From positions 1-11,038 of the forward strand of contig JAPYSZ010000006.1 of assembly GCA_029941645.1 (NCBI GenBank): a DNA stretch of 11,038 nucleotides. The letters are read 5' to 3'. Both the position numbers and the translations under genes were made by a program. This document shows, in pieces, positions 1 to 7,531 of this stretch. The notes below the pieces were generated by a model. The model saw only the letters and a program-made list of their open reading frames with translations, made no database searches and had not been told where the DNA came from. The number at the start of each line of letters is the position of its first letter. Position 1 is the stretch's first letter. This DNA comes from Candidatus Poseidoniia archaeon (GTDB lineage: Archaea; Thermoplasmatota; Poseidoniia; MGIII; CG-Epi1).

Positions 1-342
1 AGGTTCAGCAATCATATTCCAGTCGCTACTAGCTTCCACAATATCGACTTCAGCCACAGTAATACCTCCTAAGACAGGAGTAACACTCTCTACCATTTCA
101 AAGTCATCTTCGATTTCAACGACTGAGGGTAAAGATCGCACTTCTTCTTCAAAATCTATTTCTTCTAATGGTGCTTCTTCAAGTGCTTGGGCCCAAACAG
201 AACAAACTCTTGCAACGGGTTCGTTTATTCTCAGGCAAGTAACACAAATATTTGCATTTTCAGGTTGCCAAACACATGGTTGATTTGGCAAATTATCCAG
301 AAATTCGCGTATGGAACCGTAACTTTGTGGTTGACTTGCCAT
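1..342 (-). CDS. Acidic four-cysteine protein of unknown function (3' end outside window)
   Basis: An open frame runs without a stop from an ATG at 342 (minus strand) to the window edge, giving 114 residues of an incomplete protein. I do not recognise the family. The N-terminal 50 residues carry four cysteines, C23, C33, C36 and C47, with a CVTC pair, a spacing compatible with a small zinc site. From about residue 54 the chain becomes strongly acidic (runs of Glu/Asp around 54-67 and 76-85), followed by a Val/Ile-rich stretch around 87-102. No signal peptide or membrane segment is visible in this part. A GGTGTGA just upstream of the ATG resembles an archaeal Shine-Dalgarno sequence and supports the start. 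It is divergent from the propeller gene at 477. A cytosolic metal-binding or adaptor protein is possible, but that is only inference; the C-terminal part is needed to say more. Confidence 0.7.
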   Translation of the reverse strand, partial: MASQPQSYGSIREFLDNLPNQPCVWQPENANICVTCLRINEPVARVCSVWAQALEEAPLEEIDFEEEVRSLPSVVEIEDDFEMVESVTPVLGGITVAEVDIVEASSDWNMIAEP

Positions 343-476
343 TTCACACCTTATTTTTTTAATCTTACCAGATTAGGACATATCCTATTATGCTGGAGTT
401 AGTATAGTTTTCCGCGACTATAAAATATTAGCATCCATAATATTCTATATATCCCTCCATTACTGCAAAGAATAAT
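343..476. promoter_or_regulatory. Divergent intergenic region with a TATA box for the propeller gene
   Basis: These 134 bases separate the minus-strand acidic protein from the plus-strand propeller gene. CTATATAT at 445-452 is centred about 28 bases before the ATG at 477. This is the archaeal TATA-to-start distance expected if transcription begins within a few bases of the start codon, and no Shine-Dalgarno sequence precedes that ATG. A second AT-rich element (ACTATAAAAT) lies near 417-426. A short inverted repeat, TAGGA-CATA-TCCTA, sits at 374-387 and could be an operator or chance. No small ORF or RNA gene is evident here. Confidence 0.5.
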
Positions 477-2024
477 ATGTTTGTTTCGGGTAAGGAGAAG
501 CTATTTGCCGCATTTGTTGTTACAATGTTAACAGCTTCCGGGACTATGATTTGGCTTGATGAAGGTGTAAATCAGGAAATTGATGACATAATAAAATCTA
601 ATAAAGGAACTGATTGGCTTGAACCCGTATTCATGCCTAGACATGAAGAATGTATTGATGAGAATAATGGCCAGGAGCATCCTGAATATGGTATTGGATA
701 TGAGCCTAGTCTTTCACTTGATTCTAAAGGAAATATGTTTGTTACCGCTCATAAAGATTTAAGATGGGGTGGTGAAGATTCTCCTATTCCAATTTTCCTT
801 GATCCTGATGATCCTGGATTGTGGTATGCTTGTACGGATGGTGAGAGTACTTCATGGGATTACTGGGCTTCATGGTTTTGGAAGACAAATGATGGCGGAC
901 TTACTTGGGATCATGGGGATAATTTTGATTCAACACCCGGAAATATGTTAATGGCTAATTATGCAGCAGGTGGTTCAGAATGTTTAGGAGATGAGGGTGA
1001 TATTTCGGTAGATTCGAATGATATGATTTACTATTTAGATACTACTTTAGAGGACAATTGGTGGCATATATTTTCAGACGGTGGTAATTCCTATGAATTG
1101 GGCGTCTGTCAACGTATGAATTCCATGGCAGCAGATGATAGGCCATGGTTGGCTGCACAAGGTGATGGCATAATTCATTATTTAGGTAATTCAGGGGCAC
1201 CTCCACCAGAATGTACAATAGATTCTGGGCGTTATTGGTATTATCATTCAGAAAATGGTGGAACTACATTTTCGCAATGTTATTCTATGCCGGGCGGATG
1301 GTCTACTATCGCTGCACAGCGTAATGGTTCCTATGTTTACGTAGCTCAGGAAAACGCAGATACTACTTCAGGCACAGTTATAGTAAGAATAAGTGATGAT
1401 TATGGCAGAGGCACTGGCCCAGGCCCATCAGATGGTAGCTGGCAGGATCCTGTAGTTGTTGGTGAGAGAAAGGGAAATCCACCAGAAGGTTATCCTTTAG
1501 TCAATACAAATGAGCAAGGTACGGTTGCAGTAGTATGGGCTGATTGCCCAGAGGGGAAAATAGGTGCATGGGAGATGAACATAGCATTATCTTATGATTA
1601 TGGAGTCAATTGGTCAACTTGGGAAATAACTCCTGATTGGGATGGAATAACCATGTATCCTTTTGTATCTATCAGTGAGACAAATCGCATAGCAGTTTCT
1701 TTCTATGGCTTAGATTATGCGACAGGTAATTCCACAGGCTACACAGAAGGTACACCATGGCATCTTTATTCTGCATATTTAGATAATCCACAATTAAATG
1801 ACACTTGGGAATTTGAGATAGCAGACCCAACACCTTTGCACACAGTTACAAGTTATGAAGAAGCCAATAGCGATGTCCATGCACTACATGATTTCTTTGA
1901 AACTGTTATTTCACCTGATGGTTCATGGATGGGAATAGCATATCAAAGAAATATTGGCCAACATCCTTTTGAAGAAAATGAAGAACAACGCTACATTATG
2001 TTTGTTCGTGGCGAACTTAATTAG
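477..2024 (+). CDS. Exported sialidase-like (BNR/Asp-box) beta-propeller protein
   Basis: This 515-residue protein starts with a short basic stretch (KEK at 6-8) and a hydrophobic segment at about 9-26, then an acidic mature chain. It is therefore predicted to be exported through Sec, or tethered by that segment. Asp-box-like motifs of the sialidase/BNR fold appear at about 137-145 (TNDGGLTWD), 258-265 (SENGGTTF) and 372-379 (SYDYGVNW), with a weaker one near 306-310. Repeated aromatic- and Gly-rich strands between them suit a six-bladed propeller. Seven cysteines (59, 119, 169, 211, 246, 268, 357) could form disulfides outside the cell. There is no C-terminal anchor. Asp boxes are structural, so glycan hydrolysis is possible but not shown; a non-enzymatic surface or binding propeller is equally likely. 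A TATA box about 28 bases upstream and no ribosome binding site suggest a leaderless start. Its last 8 bases overlap the convergent glycosyltransferase. Confidence 0.75.
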   Translation: MFVSGKEKLFAAFVVTMLTASGTMIWLDEGVNQEIDDIIKSNKGTDWLEPVFMPRHEECIDENNGQEHPEYGIGYEPSLSLDSKGNMFVTAHKDLRWGGEDSPIPIFLDPDDPGLWYACTDGESTSWDYWASWFWKTNDGGLTWDHGDNFDSTPGNMLMANYAAGGSECLGDEGDISVDSNDMIYYLDTTLEDNWWHIFSDGGNSYELGVCQRMNSMAADDRPWLAAQGDGIIHYLGNSGAPPPECTIDSGRYWYYHSENGGTTFSQCYSMPGGWSTIAAQRNGSYVYVAQENADTTSGTVIVRISDDYGRGTGPGPSDGSWQDPVVVGERKGNPPEGYPLVNTNEQGTVAVVWADCPEGKIGAWEMNIALSYDYGVNWSTWEITPDWDGITMYPFVSISETNRIAVSFYGLDYATGNSTGYTEGTPWHLYSAYLDNPQLNDTWEFEIADPTPLHTVTSYEEANSDVHALHDFFETVISPDGSWMGIAYQRNIGQHPFEENEEQRYIMFVRGELN

Positions 2025-3111
2025 TCAGTTTTTCTATAATTCTTAACAATTTATCTTCTTTTGCTTCCCAGCAATATGATTCCTTTACTATTTTGTTTCC
2101 TCTTTTTCCCATTTCTTTGAGATCCTTTCGCTGAGCCATTTTCTCTATTCCTTTTGCAATGGAATCTATATTTGTTGAATCTACAGTTAAACCAATATTA
2201 TACTTATTAATTAGTGTTTTCAGAAGCGGTCCCGTAGCAGATACCACAGGTAGCCCCATAATCATATACTCAAATATCTTAGTTGGGAGTCCTTTCAGAT
2301 ATCTAGGTCCTGGTTGGTTCATAAAAAGTCCAAAATCAGCGTCTCTTATAACGGGTGCCAATTCTCTATAATCAACCCATCCTAACCAATCAACATCTAG
2401 ATTATTTTCCTTATCATATGTTTTGGCCCAAATCTTTAGTTCTTTATCGTAGAAATCACCTGCGATTCTGAGTTTTAAATTGTATTTTTCTCTAACTTTT
2501 TTAACACTTTTTAGAATAACCTTGATCCCTCTTCTTTCTGTTAAACTTCCCACATAGAGAGCGACAATTTCGTTATGTTCATCTTTTTTTAAGGTTATAT
2601 CAAAATCAGATAAGCTAGGATAATTAGGTATAACGGTTACATTCCCAAATTTTGAAAGAGTTCTTGCTAATCTATTGTCTACAGTTATTATATGATTGAC
2701 TCTCGGGGCACAAATAGAAATTGCGAATTCTGTAATCGTTGATGCAATTTTCCCTTGTAATTCAAATTTCATTGGAACTAAATATTCGTGACAGTCCCAG
2801 ATTACTGGTTTTTTTGTTATTCCTTTTAAAAGAATGCTGTAAATCAGCGGATCTAGTTCATGACAATAAAACAAATCGTAATTCTTTTTCAAGGCCTTTT
2901 TGATTAATTTAAGAGCTACAGAACCAAACATACCATTAGTACTCACGCAGTGTACTTTCGTACCTTCAAATTCTTTTTCTTTGGTCGATTTATGGGGTGT
3001 AATAATCTCAATATTATGACCTGCCCTTTTCATGGTACAAACTTCTTTGTAGACTCTTTGGTCAAACGGTTCAAAGAATTCGCGGTCACAAATTACAGCT
3101 ATATTTGCCAC
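2017..3111 (-). CDS. GT4-type glycosyltransferase (GT-B fold)
   Basis: Predicted to transfer a sugar from a nucleotide donor to an unknown acceptor at the cytosolic membrane face. Counting from the chosen GTG start gives 364 residues. The N-terminal Rossmann half begins at about 2-10 (ANIAVICDR) and includes the acceptor-side CHEL/DCHEY region near 83-110. A linker follows with VIPNYP at 160-165. The donor half has YVGSL at 186-190, RRGIK at 193-197, and the C-terminal KIFEYMIMGLPVV at about 278-290, where E281 matches the conserved second Glu of the GT4 donor-binding motif. The first Glu of a classical EX7E motif is not present, as in many members. A longer frame runs to 3180 but gives an atypical leader that overlaps the divergent gene; GTG at 3111 puts the first Rossmann strand at the N terminus. 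The donor and acceptor sugars cannot be read from sequence. Confidence 0.85.
   Translation of the reverse strand: MANIAVICDREFFEPFDQRVYKEVCTMKRAGHNIEIITPHKSTKEKEFEGTKVHCVSTNGMFGSVALKLIKKALKKNYDLFYCHELDPLIYSILLKGITKKPVIWDCHEYLVPMKFELQGKIASTITEFAISICAPRVNHIITVDNRLARTLSKFGNVTVIPNYPSLSDFDITLKKDEHNEIVALYVGSLTERRGIKVILKSVKKVREKYNLKLRIAGDFYDKELKIWAKTYDKENNLDVDWLGWVDYRELAPVIRDADFGLFMNQPGPRYLKGLPTKIFEYMIMGLPVVSATGPLLKTLINKYNIGLTVDSTNIDSIAKGIEKMAQRKDLKEMGKRGNKIVKESYCWEAKEDKLLRIIEKLTN
2029..2033 (+). terminator. Possible T-tract terminator after the propeller gene
   Basis: A run of five T lies five bases after the propeller stop codon, inside the 3' end of the opposing glycosyltransferase. A perfect small hairpin, GTTCG-TGG-CGAAC, lies just upstream at 2004-2016 within the coding sequence. 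Archaeal RNA polymerase can terminate on T-tracts without a hairpin, so the tract is plausible but short. Confidence 0.3.
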
Positions 3112-3158
3112 AATGGCCCATAGCGACAGTTCTAAAACCTGTTCATTCCTATATATCT
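3112..3158. promoter_or_regulatory. 47-bp divergent promoter region between two glycosyltransferases
   Basis: Both genes must be transcribed from or across this gap. For the plus-strand gene, TTCTAAAA at about 3130-3137 is centred about 25 bases before the GTG at 3159, consistent with a leaderless mRNA. For the minus-strand gene, GATATATA (reading 3157 to 3150 on the minus strand) would place transcription start near 3127 and give a leader of about 15 bases before the GTG at 3111. The minus-strand TATA element nearly touches the plus-strand start codon, so the two promoters may compete. Confidence 0.45.
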
Positions 3159-4274
3159 GTGAAAGTTTTGATGGTAGCACCCTCTGTGAGGGTTCCAGAC
3201 ACCTTGGGGCAGACGCTTCATCAGTTGGCCTTAGCTAATGGGCTTGCTGAGAAAGGTATAGAAGTAACTCTACTTTGTAGATTCAATAAAAATAGTGTTG
3301 ATAAATCAAATTTTAGCTCTAATTTGAATTTTGTTTCAATAGTTAATCCTGGAATACCTTTTGAAAGAATAATATTTACAAAACATGCATATCAAAAAGT
3401 GATTGAACAATTAAAAGCTAATGAGTTCGATATAGTTCATGATAGGGGTTATATTTTTGCAGGTTCTGGTGTCCAAGCAGCTTCTGAATTAGGAGTCAAG
3501 TCTATTCTTCAGGTTGATGATAATTGGATGAGATCAGAATTGTCAGCTACTAGGGCTGCAAGATTGTGGCCTTATCATGAGAGGGCTATTCGTTCTTGCC
3601 GTAATCAAATAGAGTTGGCAGACGGAGGGTTTACAGTTAGTTCAATACTTAGAGATCAGATATCTGAATGGAATCCTAAGGCTAAGAAATTTTCAGTAAT
3701 ACAGAACGGTTATGAGAATGATTTATTCAATCTCAAAACTGAACCTTTAGGAATTAAAGAGAAATTGGGTTTGTCTGGCAAGATGGTAGTTTTTGTAGGG
3801 GCTTTGGGCCCTTGGCATGGTACAGATGAATTAGCAGAGATTGCAAAAGTTAATCCAAATATTAGTGTCGTTGTTGCTGGTGGGGGCTATGGTCACAATC
3901 TTCCTAAATTAAGGAATTTACACCATATTGGTCGGCTGGAAAGACATGAGGTACCTGGTCTTTTAGTTGAAGCAGACATAGGTTTAGCTCCTTATCCCAA
4001 TGTAGATTATGGTTTTTCACCTTTGAAGATATATGAATATATGGGATGCAATCTTCCTGTTGTCGCTACCCTTTTACCCTCTGTCGAAGAAGCAACTCAA
4101 GGTCATGCTTTACTAGTAAGACCAGGTCAAATGGCCGACGCAATTTCCAAAATTATAAATAATGAAAAACTTTTGAGTGAATTGTCTGATTCTGCCTTTA
4201 AATATGCGTCGAGGGAAAGAACTTGGTCTAAAACTATAGCAAAAACAATTGAATTGTATAAAGGATTGCTATGA
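3159..4274 (+). CDS. GT4-type glycosyltransferase (GT-B fold)
   Basis: A second predicted nucleotide-sugar glycosyltransferase, 371 residues from the GTG start. The first strand and glycine region read MKVLMVAPS at 1-9 and TLGQTLHQLALANGLAEKG at about 15-33, typical of the acceptor half of GT4 enzymes. The interdomain IQNGYENDLF is at 181-190. The donor half starts with VVFVGALGPWHG near 210-221 and ends with SPLKIYEYMGCNLPVVAT at about 287-304, where E293 is the conserved donor-site Glu. The frame is open further upstream to a TTG at 3105, but only the GTG at 3159 puts the beta strand at the N terminus, and a TATA-like element sits about 25 bases before it. It is not a close copy of the divergent glycosyltransferase. 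Its stop overlaps the pantoate kinase start in ATGA, so the two are probably cotranscribed. The substrate is unknown. Confidence 0.85.
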   Translation: MKVLMVAPSVRVPDTLGQTLHQLALANGLAEKGIEVTLLCRFNKNSVDKSNFSSNLNFVSIVNPGIPFERIIFTKHAYQKVIEQLKANEFDIVHDRGYIFAGSGVQAASELGVKSILQVDDNWMRSELSATRAARLWPYHERAIRSCRNQIELADGGFTVSSILRDQISEWNPKAKKFSVIQNGYENDLFNLKTEPLGIKEKLGLSGKMVVFVGALGPWHGTDELAEIAKVNPNISVVVAGGGYGHNLPKLRNLHHIGRLERHEVPGLLVEADIGLAPYPNVDYGFSPLKIYEYMGCNLPVVATLLPSVEEATQGHALLVRPGQMADAISKIINNEKLLSELSDSAFKYASRERTWSKTIAKTIELYKGLL

Positions 4275-5086
4275 GTTTTGCTCCGGGACACATAAGTTTA
4301 ACTTTTGCAATTTGGCCAGATTCAGATTTGTTAGCAATGGGTTCTACGGGCGTAGGTATAATCTTACCACAGGGAGTACACTGTGCAGTCGTAAGAGAAC
4401 AATCTGAAATTAAACATAATGTAGTCATTAGGGAAGGAACTTCGGTGGAGGATCCAGTTACCTTACGAGCCTTAGAATTACTTGGTTTTGCGAACAAGGG
4501 TCTGACGGTTTATCTTAGGCATGATTTGCCTTTAGGTTCAGGTTTTGGTATTTCGGGTGCTTCAGCTTTAGCCGCATGTATGGAATTAGAGAAGAATCTT
4601 GATTTGTGTGTCAAAGCAGCTCATCAAGCTGAGGTTGAATTTAGAACTGGTTTAGGAGATGTTATCGCGATAGCTGAATCAATTCATACTAATATTTTTC
4701 CTTCAATAGTCATAAGACAAACTCCAGGATATGGTGGCGAAACCCAATCATTTCCTATTGGAGAAAAATTTGCAGTTTGCATTTCAGGAGTAGGTCGCGA
4801 CACATCAGAGATTATTACTGATGAAAAGTGGATTGAGATTATTAACTCTGCAGCATTAGATATCCCGATTAGTAAGCCAAATATAAGATCCTCAATAAAA
4901 ATAGGGCGCTTGTTTACAGAAAAGTCCGGATTAGTTAATGATAATATATCACATATTCTTGATGAAATGCCAATTGGTTCAGTTTCGTCTGTTGCACATT
5001 TAGGAACATCTATTGTAGCTACATCAGAGGATATGACTACTTTAGTTGAAAAATTAAGCGAGTTTGGTAAGGTTAGACTATACTAG
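4271..5086 (+). CDS. Archaeal pantoate kinase (GHMP kinase family)
   Basis: Predicted to phosphorylate pantoate to 4-phosphopantoate with ATP, the archaeal route to CoA that replaces bacterial pantothenate kinase and is followed by phosphopantothenate synthetase (not in this window). The 271 residues begin with FAPGHI at 3-8, the family signature. The GHMP glycine-rich ATP loop LPLGSGFGISGASA is at 86-99, TGLGDVIA at 126-133, and a C-terminal HLGTSIVA at 243-250 matches the third GHMP motif. The length is slightly short of the roughly 290 residues I recall for characterised members, but no core motif is missing. Translation is probably coupled to the upstream glycosyltransferase (ATGA overlap), with a weak AAGG just before the ATG. 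The stop codon interlocks with the LonB stop in CTAG. Another GHMP sugar or mevalonate kinase is less likely given the PGHI start and GLGDVIA motif. Confidence 0.88.
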   Translation: MSFAPGHISLTFAIWPDSDLLAMGSTGVGIILPQGVHCAVVREQSEIKHNVVIREGTSVEDPVTLRALELLGFANKGLTVYLRHDLPLGSGFGISGASALAACMELEKNLDLCVKAAHQAEVEFRTGLGDVIAIAESIHTNIFPSIVIRQTPGYGGETQSFPIGEKFAVCISGVGRDTSEIITDEKWIEIINSAALDIPISKPNIRSSIKIGRLFTEKSGLVNDNISHILDEMPIGSVSSVAHLGTSIVATSEDMTTLVEKLSEFGKVRLY

Positions 5087-7035
5087 GCTGGAGTGTTAAC
5101 TGTGTTGCCAGATAGAGTAGACCTTGGTACGAATTTAGTTAAATTTTTCAAAAGTCCTTCTTTCCTAGGTCCAGCTACTAATATATTGTCCAAAACATCT
5201 TTTAGAGTAGCAACAGGTATGACTTTTATCATATCTTTGTATTTCGATTCTAAGAGAACATCTTGCATATTCATAGCGGGGATGAGTACTCTTGTAACGC
5301 CCGATTCAGCAGCAGCTTCTATCTTTGCAGTAACACCACCTACTGGTAGTACTTGACCTCTTACACTTAGTGATCCTGTCAAGGCCATGGTTTGATCAAC
5401 CTCTGCATTTTCTAAGGCTGAGATTACAGCAGTAGCGATAGATACAGATGCTGAATCACCTTCAACACCGTCATAAGCACCAACAAATTGGACATGTATA
5501 TCATATTTTGAAATGTCCGCACCAGTATATTTTTTTATTAGAGCAGATACGTTTTCTACAGCCTCTTTGGCAATTTCACCCAGTTTTCCAGTAGCAACAA
5601 CTTTCCCTCTATTTTTTGATTGAGCTGGCGTCACTTCTGCAACAATGGGCATCATAATACCTGCCATTTCAGACATTCCTGAGTTTGCCCCCATTACAGC
5701 TAGTCCATTAACCATTCCAATTTCAGATCCTTCAATTGAATATATTTTGTAGTCTTTTCTACGTTCAACATAACGATCTGCAATCTGTTGTTCTAGAGGT
5801 TTTGCAATCCTTTTAGCTTTAACAACATGTTCGGCAGTAATAGTATCGTCACCTAATTCCATTGCAATATCGCCAGCAACTCGAACTAAACCACCAAGTT
5901 CCCTAAGTCTTAAGCTAAGATGCTTTTGTCTTCCAGCTCTGCGCTGTGCTTCGTGTATTATCTCTCCAATTGCTTCTTTAGAAAAATGCCCAATTTTTTC
6001 ATCTTTAGTAACTTCTTGAGCAATAAATCTGACTAATTTTTCCCTATTTTCTTGTGAATCTGGAATAGTTGAGTTCATGTAAACTTCATATCCATAACCT
6101 CTGATTCTACTTCTTAGTGCCGGATGCATTCCTTGAATTGCATCTAGATTTCCAGCAGTTACAAGTACGAAATTACAGGGAACTGGTTCAGTTTTGGTCA
6201 TTGCCCCTGCAGATCTTTCGGATTGACCCGAGATAGAGAATTCACCTTCTTGAATTGCAGTTAGAAGTGATTGTTGTGATTCAATTCTAAGTAAATTGAT
6301 TTCATCAATGTATAGAACGCCTTTGTGGGCTTTGTGTATTGCGCCTGCTTCTACGCGGTCATGAGCTGGAGTTTCAAGTCCTCCTGATTGGAAGGGGTCA
6401 TGTCTAACATCGCCTAACAATGCACCTGCATGAGTTCCTGTTGCATCAATAAAAGGTGCCTTCATTTCTTTTTCATGCAAGACCAAGCCCTTAGGGATAT
6501 TTGCAGTCTCATTTCTTTGGTTTGTATATCTCATAGCCATAAAAACAAAAGCTGCGGCAATTAGACTGTAAAAAATATACATGGGATTGAATCCTGCAGT
6601 TATGAACCATAGCACTCCAAAACCAACTATTGCAAATACGATAAGCATTTGAGATTTTGCTTTTTTCTCTTTTTCTATCATTGCCTGAGCTTTCTGAACT
6701 TGGACAATTTCTTTTCCTTTTCCAGAAGGTACAACTCTAATTCTTGGCTCATTGTTATCCTCATGATTATGATAAACTAATACATCTTGTAATTCTTCTT
6801 CTGGTAAAAGCTCTGAGATTGATCGTGCTAGCATTGATTTTCCAGTTCCAGGATCTCCAATTAGCATCACATGTCTTCTTTGTTCTGCGGCTTTACGTAC
6901 AATTTCAACGCCTTGTTCTTGGCCAATAACCTGATCAATTAGCATTTTTGGGACTGCAATATCTTCTGTTGATTTAATATCCAAATCCTTAACCCATATT
7001 CGAGGGTCTTCCAATTTCTTGGTTTTTTTAGGCAT
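5083..7035 (-). CDS. lonB: Archaeal membrane-anchored Lon protease (LonB)
   Basis: An ATP-dependent serine protease for protein quality control, anchored to the cytoplasmic membrane with its AAA+ and protease domains in the cytosol. The 650 residues show Walker A GDPGTGKS at 60-67, two hydrophobic membrane segments at about 130-147 and 152-168 inserted within the AAA+ module, Walker B VLYIDE at 240-245, a sensor-1 region TAGN at 293-296, and HPALRSR at 304-310 with candidate arginine finger residues. The C-terminal protease domain has the catalytic Ser in EGDSAS (S528) and the catalytic Lys in GGVTAK (K571). The 43-residue spacing between them is the same as I recall for characterised archaeal Lon enzymes. 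Length and membrane insertion are typical of LonB and unlike soluble bacterial LonA. It follows the HMG-CoA operon on the same strand but has its own strong promoter-like element. A T5 on the minus strand about 30 bases past the stop may help termination. Confidence 0.96.
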   Translation of the reverse strand: MPKKTKKLEDPRIWVKDLDIKSTEDIAVPKMLIDQVIGQEQGVEIVRKAAEQRRHVMLIGDPGTGKSMLARSISELLPEEELQDVLVYHNHEDNNEPRIRVVPSGKGKEIVQVQKAQAMIEKEKKAKSQMLIVFAIVGFGVLWFITAGFNPMYIFYSLIAAAFVFMAMRYTNQRNETANIPKGLVLHEKEMKAPFIDATGTHAGALLGDVRHDPFQSGGLETPAHDRVEAGAIHKAHKGVLYIDEINLLRIESQQSLLTAIQEGEFSISGQSERSAGAMTKTEPVPCNFVLVTAGNLDAIQGMHPALRSRIRGYGYEVYMNSTIPDSQENREKLVRFIAQEVTKDEKIGHFSKEAIGEIIHEAQRRAGRQKHLSLRLRELGGLVRVAGDIAMELGDDTITAEHVVKAKRIAKPLEQQIADRYVERRKDYKIYSIEGSEIGMVNGLAVMGANSGMSEMAGIMMPIVAEVTPAQSKNRGKVVATGKLGEIAKEAVENVSALIKKYTGADISKYDIHVQFVGAYDGVEGDSASVSIATAVISALENAEVDQTMALTGSLSVRGQVLPVGGVTAKIEAAAESGVTRVLIPAMNMQDVLLESKYKDMIKVIPVATLKDVLDNILVAGPRKEGLLKNLTKFVPRSTLSGNTVNTPA

Positions 7036-7062
7036 TTATGGAAACGGACTCCTTAACTCCAG

Positions 7063-7076
7063 ATATATAAGTTTCG
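7063..7076 (-). promoter_or_regulatory. BRE and TATA box of lonB
   Basis: On the minus strand the sequence reads CGAAAC followed directly by TTATATAT, an archaeal purine-rich BRE plus TATA arrangement. The TATA box is centred about 31 bases before the lonB ATG at 7035, so transcription should start about five bases upstream of the ATG. The element lies in the 46-bp gap after the DUF35 gene, giving lonB a promoter independent of the HMG-CoA operon. An AAGGAG lies about 14 bases before the ATG, farther than usual for a ribosome binding site. Confidence 0.65.
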
Positions 7077-7081
7077 AAGAC

Positions 7082-7531
7082 TCAAACTTCTATATCAGGA
7101 AGATTTTCATTATCTTCTTCTACTTCTATGTCTTCACTTAGAATAAATTTGGTTCCGTAGTGCAATATTCCACTTTCACTATCTTCTCCTAGTTTTCTAA
7201 AAACAGATTTGACTTTCATACCAGGTTTGACTTTATTAGGGTCACAATCTACGATTTGTGTTGTCATCATTGGTCCCTCATCTAATTTTACTATAGCCAT
7301 GCAATAGGGGCCAAACATTTCATAACCTGTTTGGGCCTGATATACAACAGTTGAATTAACTATTTTACCGATGCCTTTGAATTGGTAATCTTTCATGCTA
7401 CCTATAGATTCTCTTCCAGCCTTAGGATTGAAACTTCTTCTTGGATAGTGGTATGTTTTTGTTATTTTGCAGTACGACCCTATTAGGTTGTAACGCGTAT
7501 CAAGTTCTCTCCAAAATCGTGGTACTGACAT
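7082..7531 (-). CDS. DUF35 OB-fold protein, third subunit of the thiolase/HMG-CoA synthase complex, with degenerate zinc ribbon
   Basis: In archaea a DUF35 protein bridges acetoacetyl-CoA thiolase and HMG-CoA synthase and helps form their shared CoA site. This 149-residue protein opens with the family's PRFWREL at 4-10 and YNLIGSYC at 14-21, followed by an OB-fold body (about 50-135) with PYCMAIVKLDEGP at 75-87 and an acidic tail at 133-149. DUF35 proteins usually begin with a rubredoxin-like zinc ribbon of two Cys pairs. Here an ungapped comparison with the remembered family pattern puts Cys, Thr, Asn and Ala at the four ligand positions (C21, T24, N35, A38), so zinc binding is probably lost while the surrounding Pro/Arg/Gly frame remains. 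Its ATG overlaps the thiolase stop by one base (TAATG), with GGAG eight bases upstream, so it is the last gene of the operon. Confidence 0.88.
   Translation of the reverse strand: MSVPRFWRELDTRYNLIGSYCKITKTYHYPRRSFNPKAGRESIGSMKDYQFKGIGKIVNSTVVYQAQTGYEMFGPYCMAIVKLDEGPMMTTQIVDCDPNKVKPGMKVKSVFRKLGEDSESGILHYGTKFILSEDIEVEEDNENLPDIEV

Noticed and set aside
187..402. Plus-strand open frame of 71 codons
   Set aside because: It lies antisense to the acidic-protein gene and runs into the intergenic region; composition is not protein-like and the minus-strand frame has a better start and ribosome binding site.
3112..3180. Longer N terminus for the minus-strand glycosyltransferase, from an ATG at 3180
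   Set aside because: It would add 23 residues before the first Rossmann strand and overlap the divergent gene and both promoters; GTG at 3111 is the more natural start.
4234..4497. Minus-strand open frame of 87 codons opposite pantoate kinase
   Set aside because: It lies antisense to the conserved N terminus of pantoate kinase and shows no family features.
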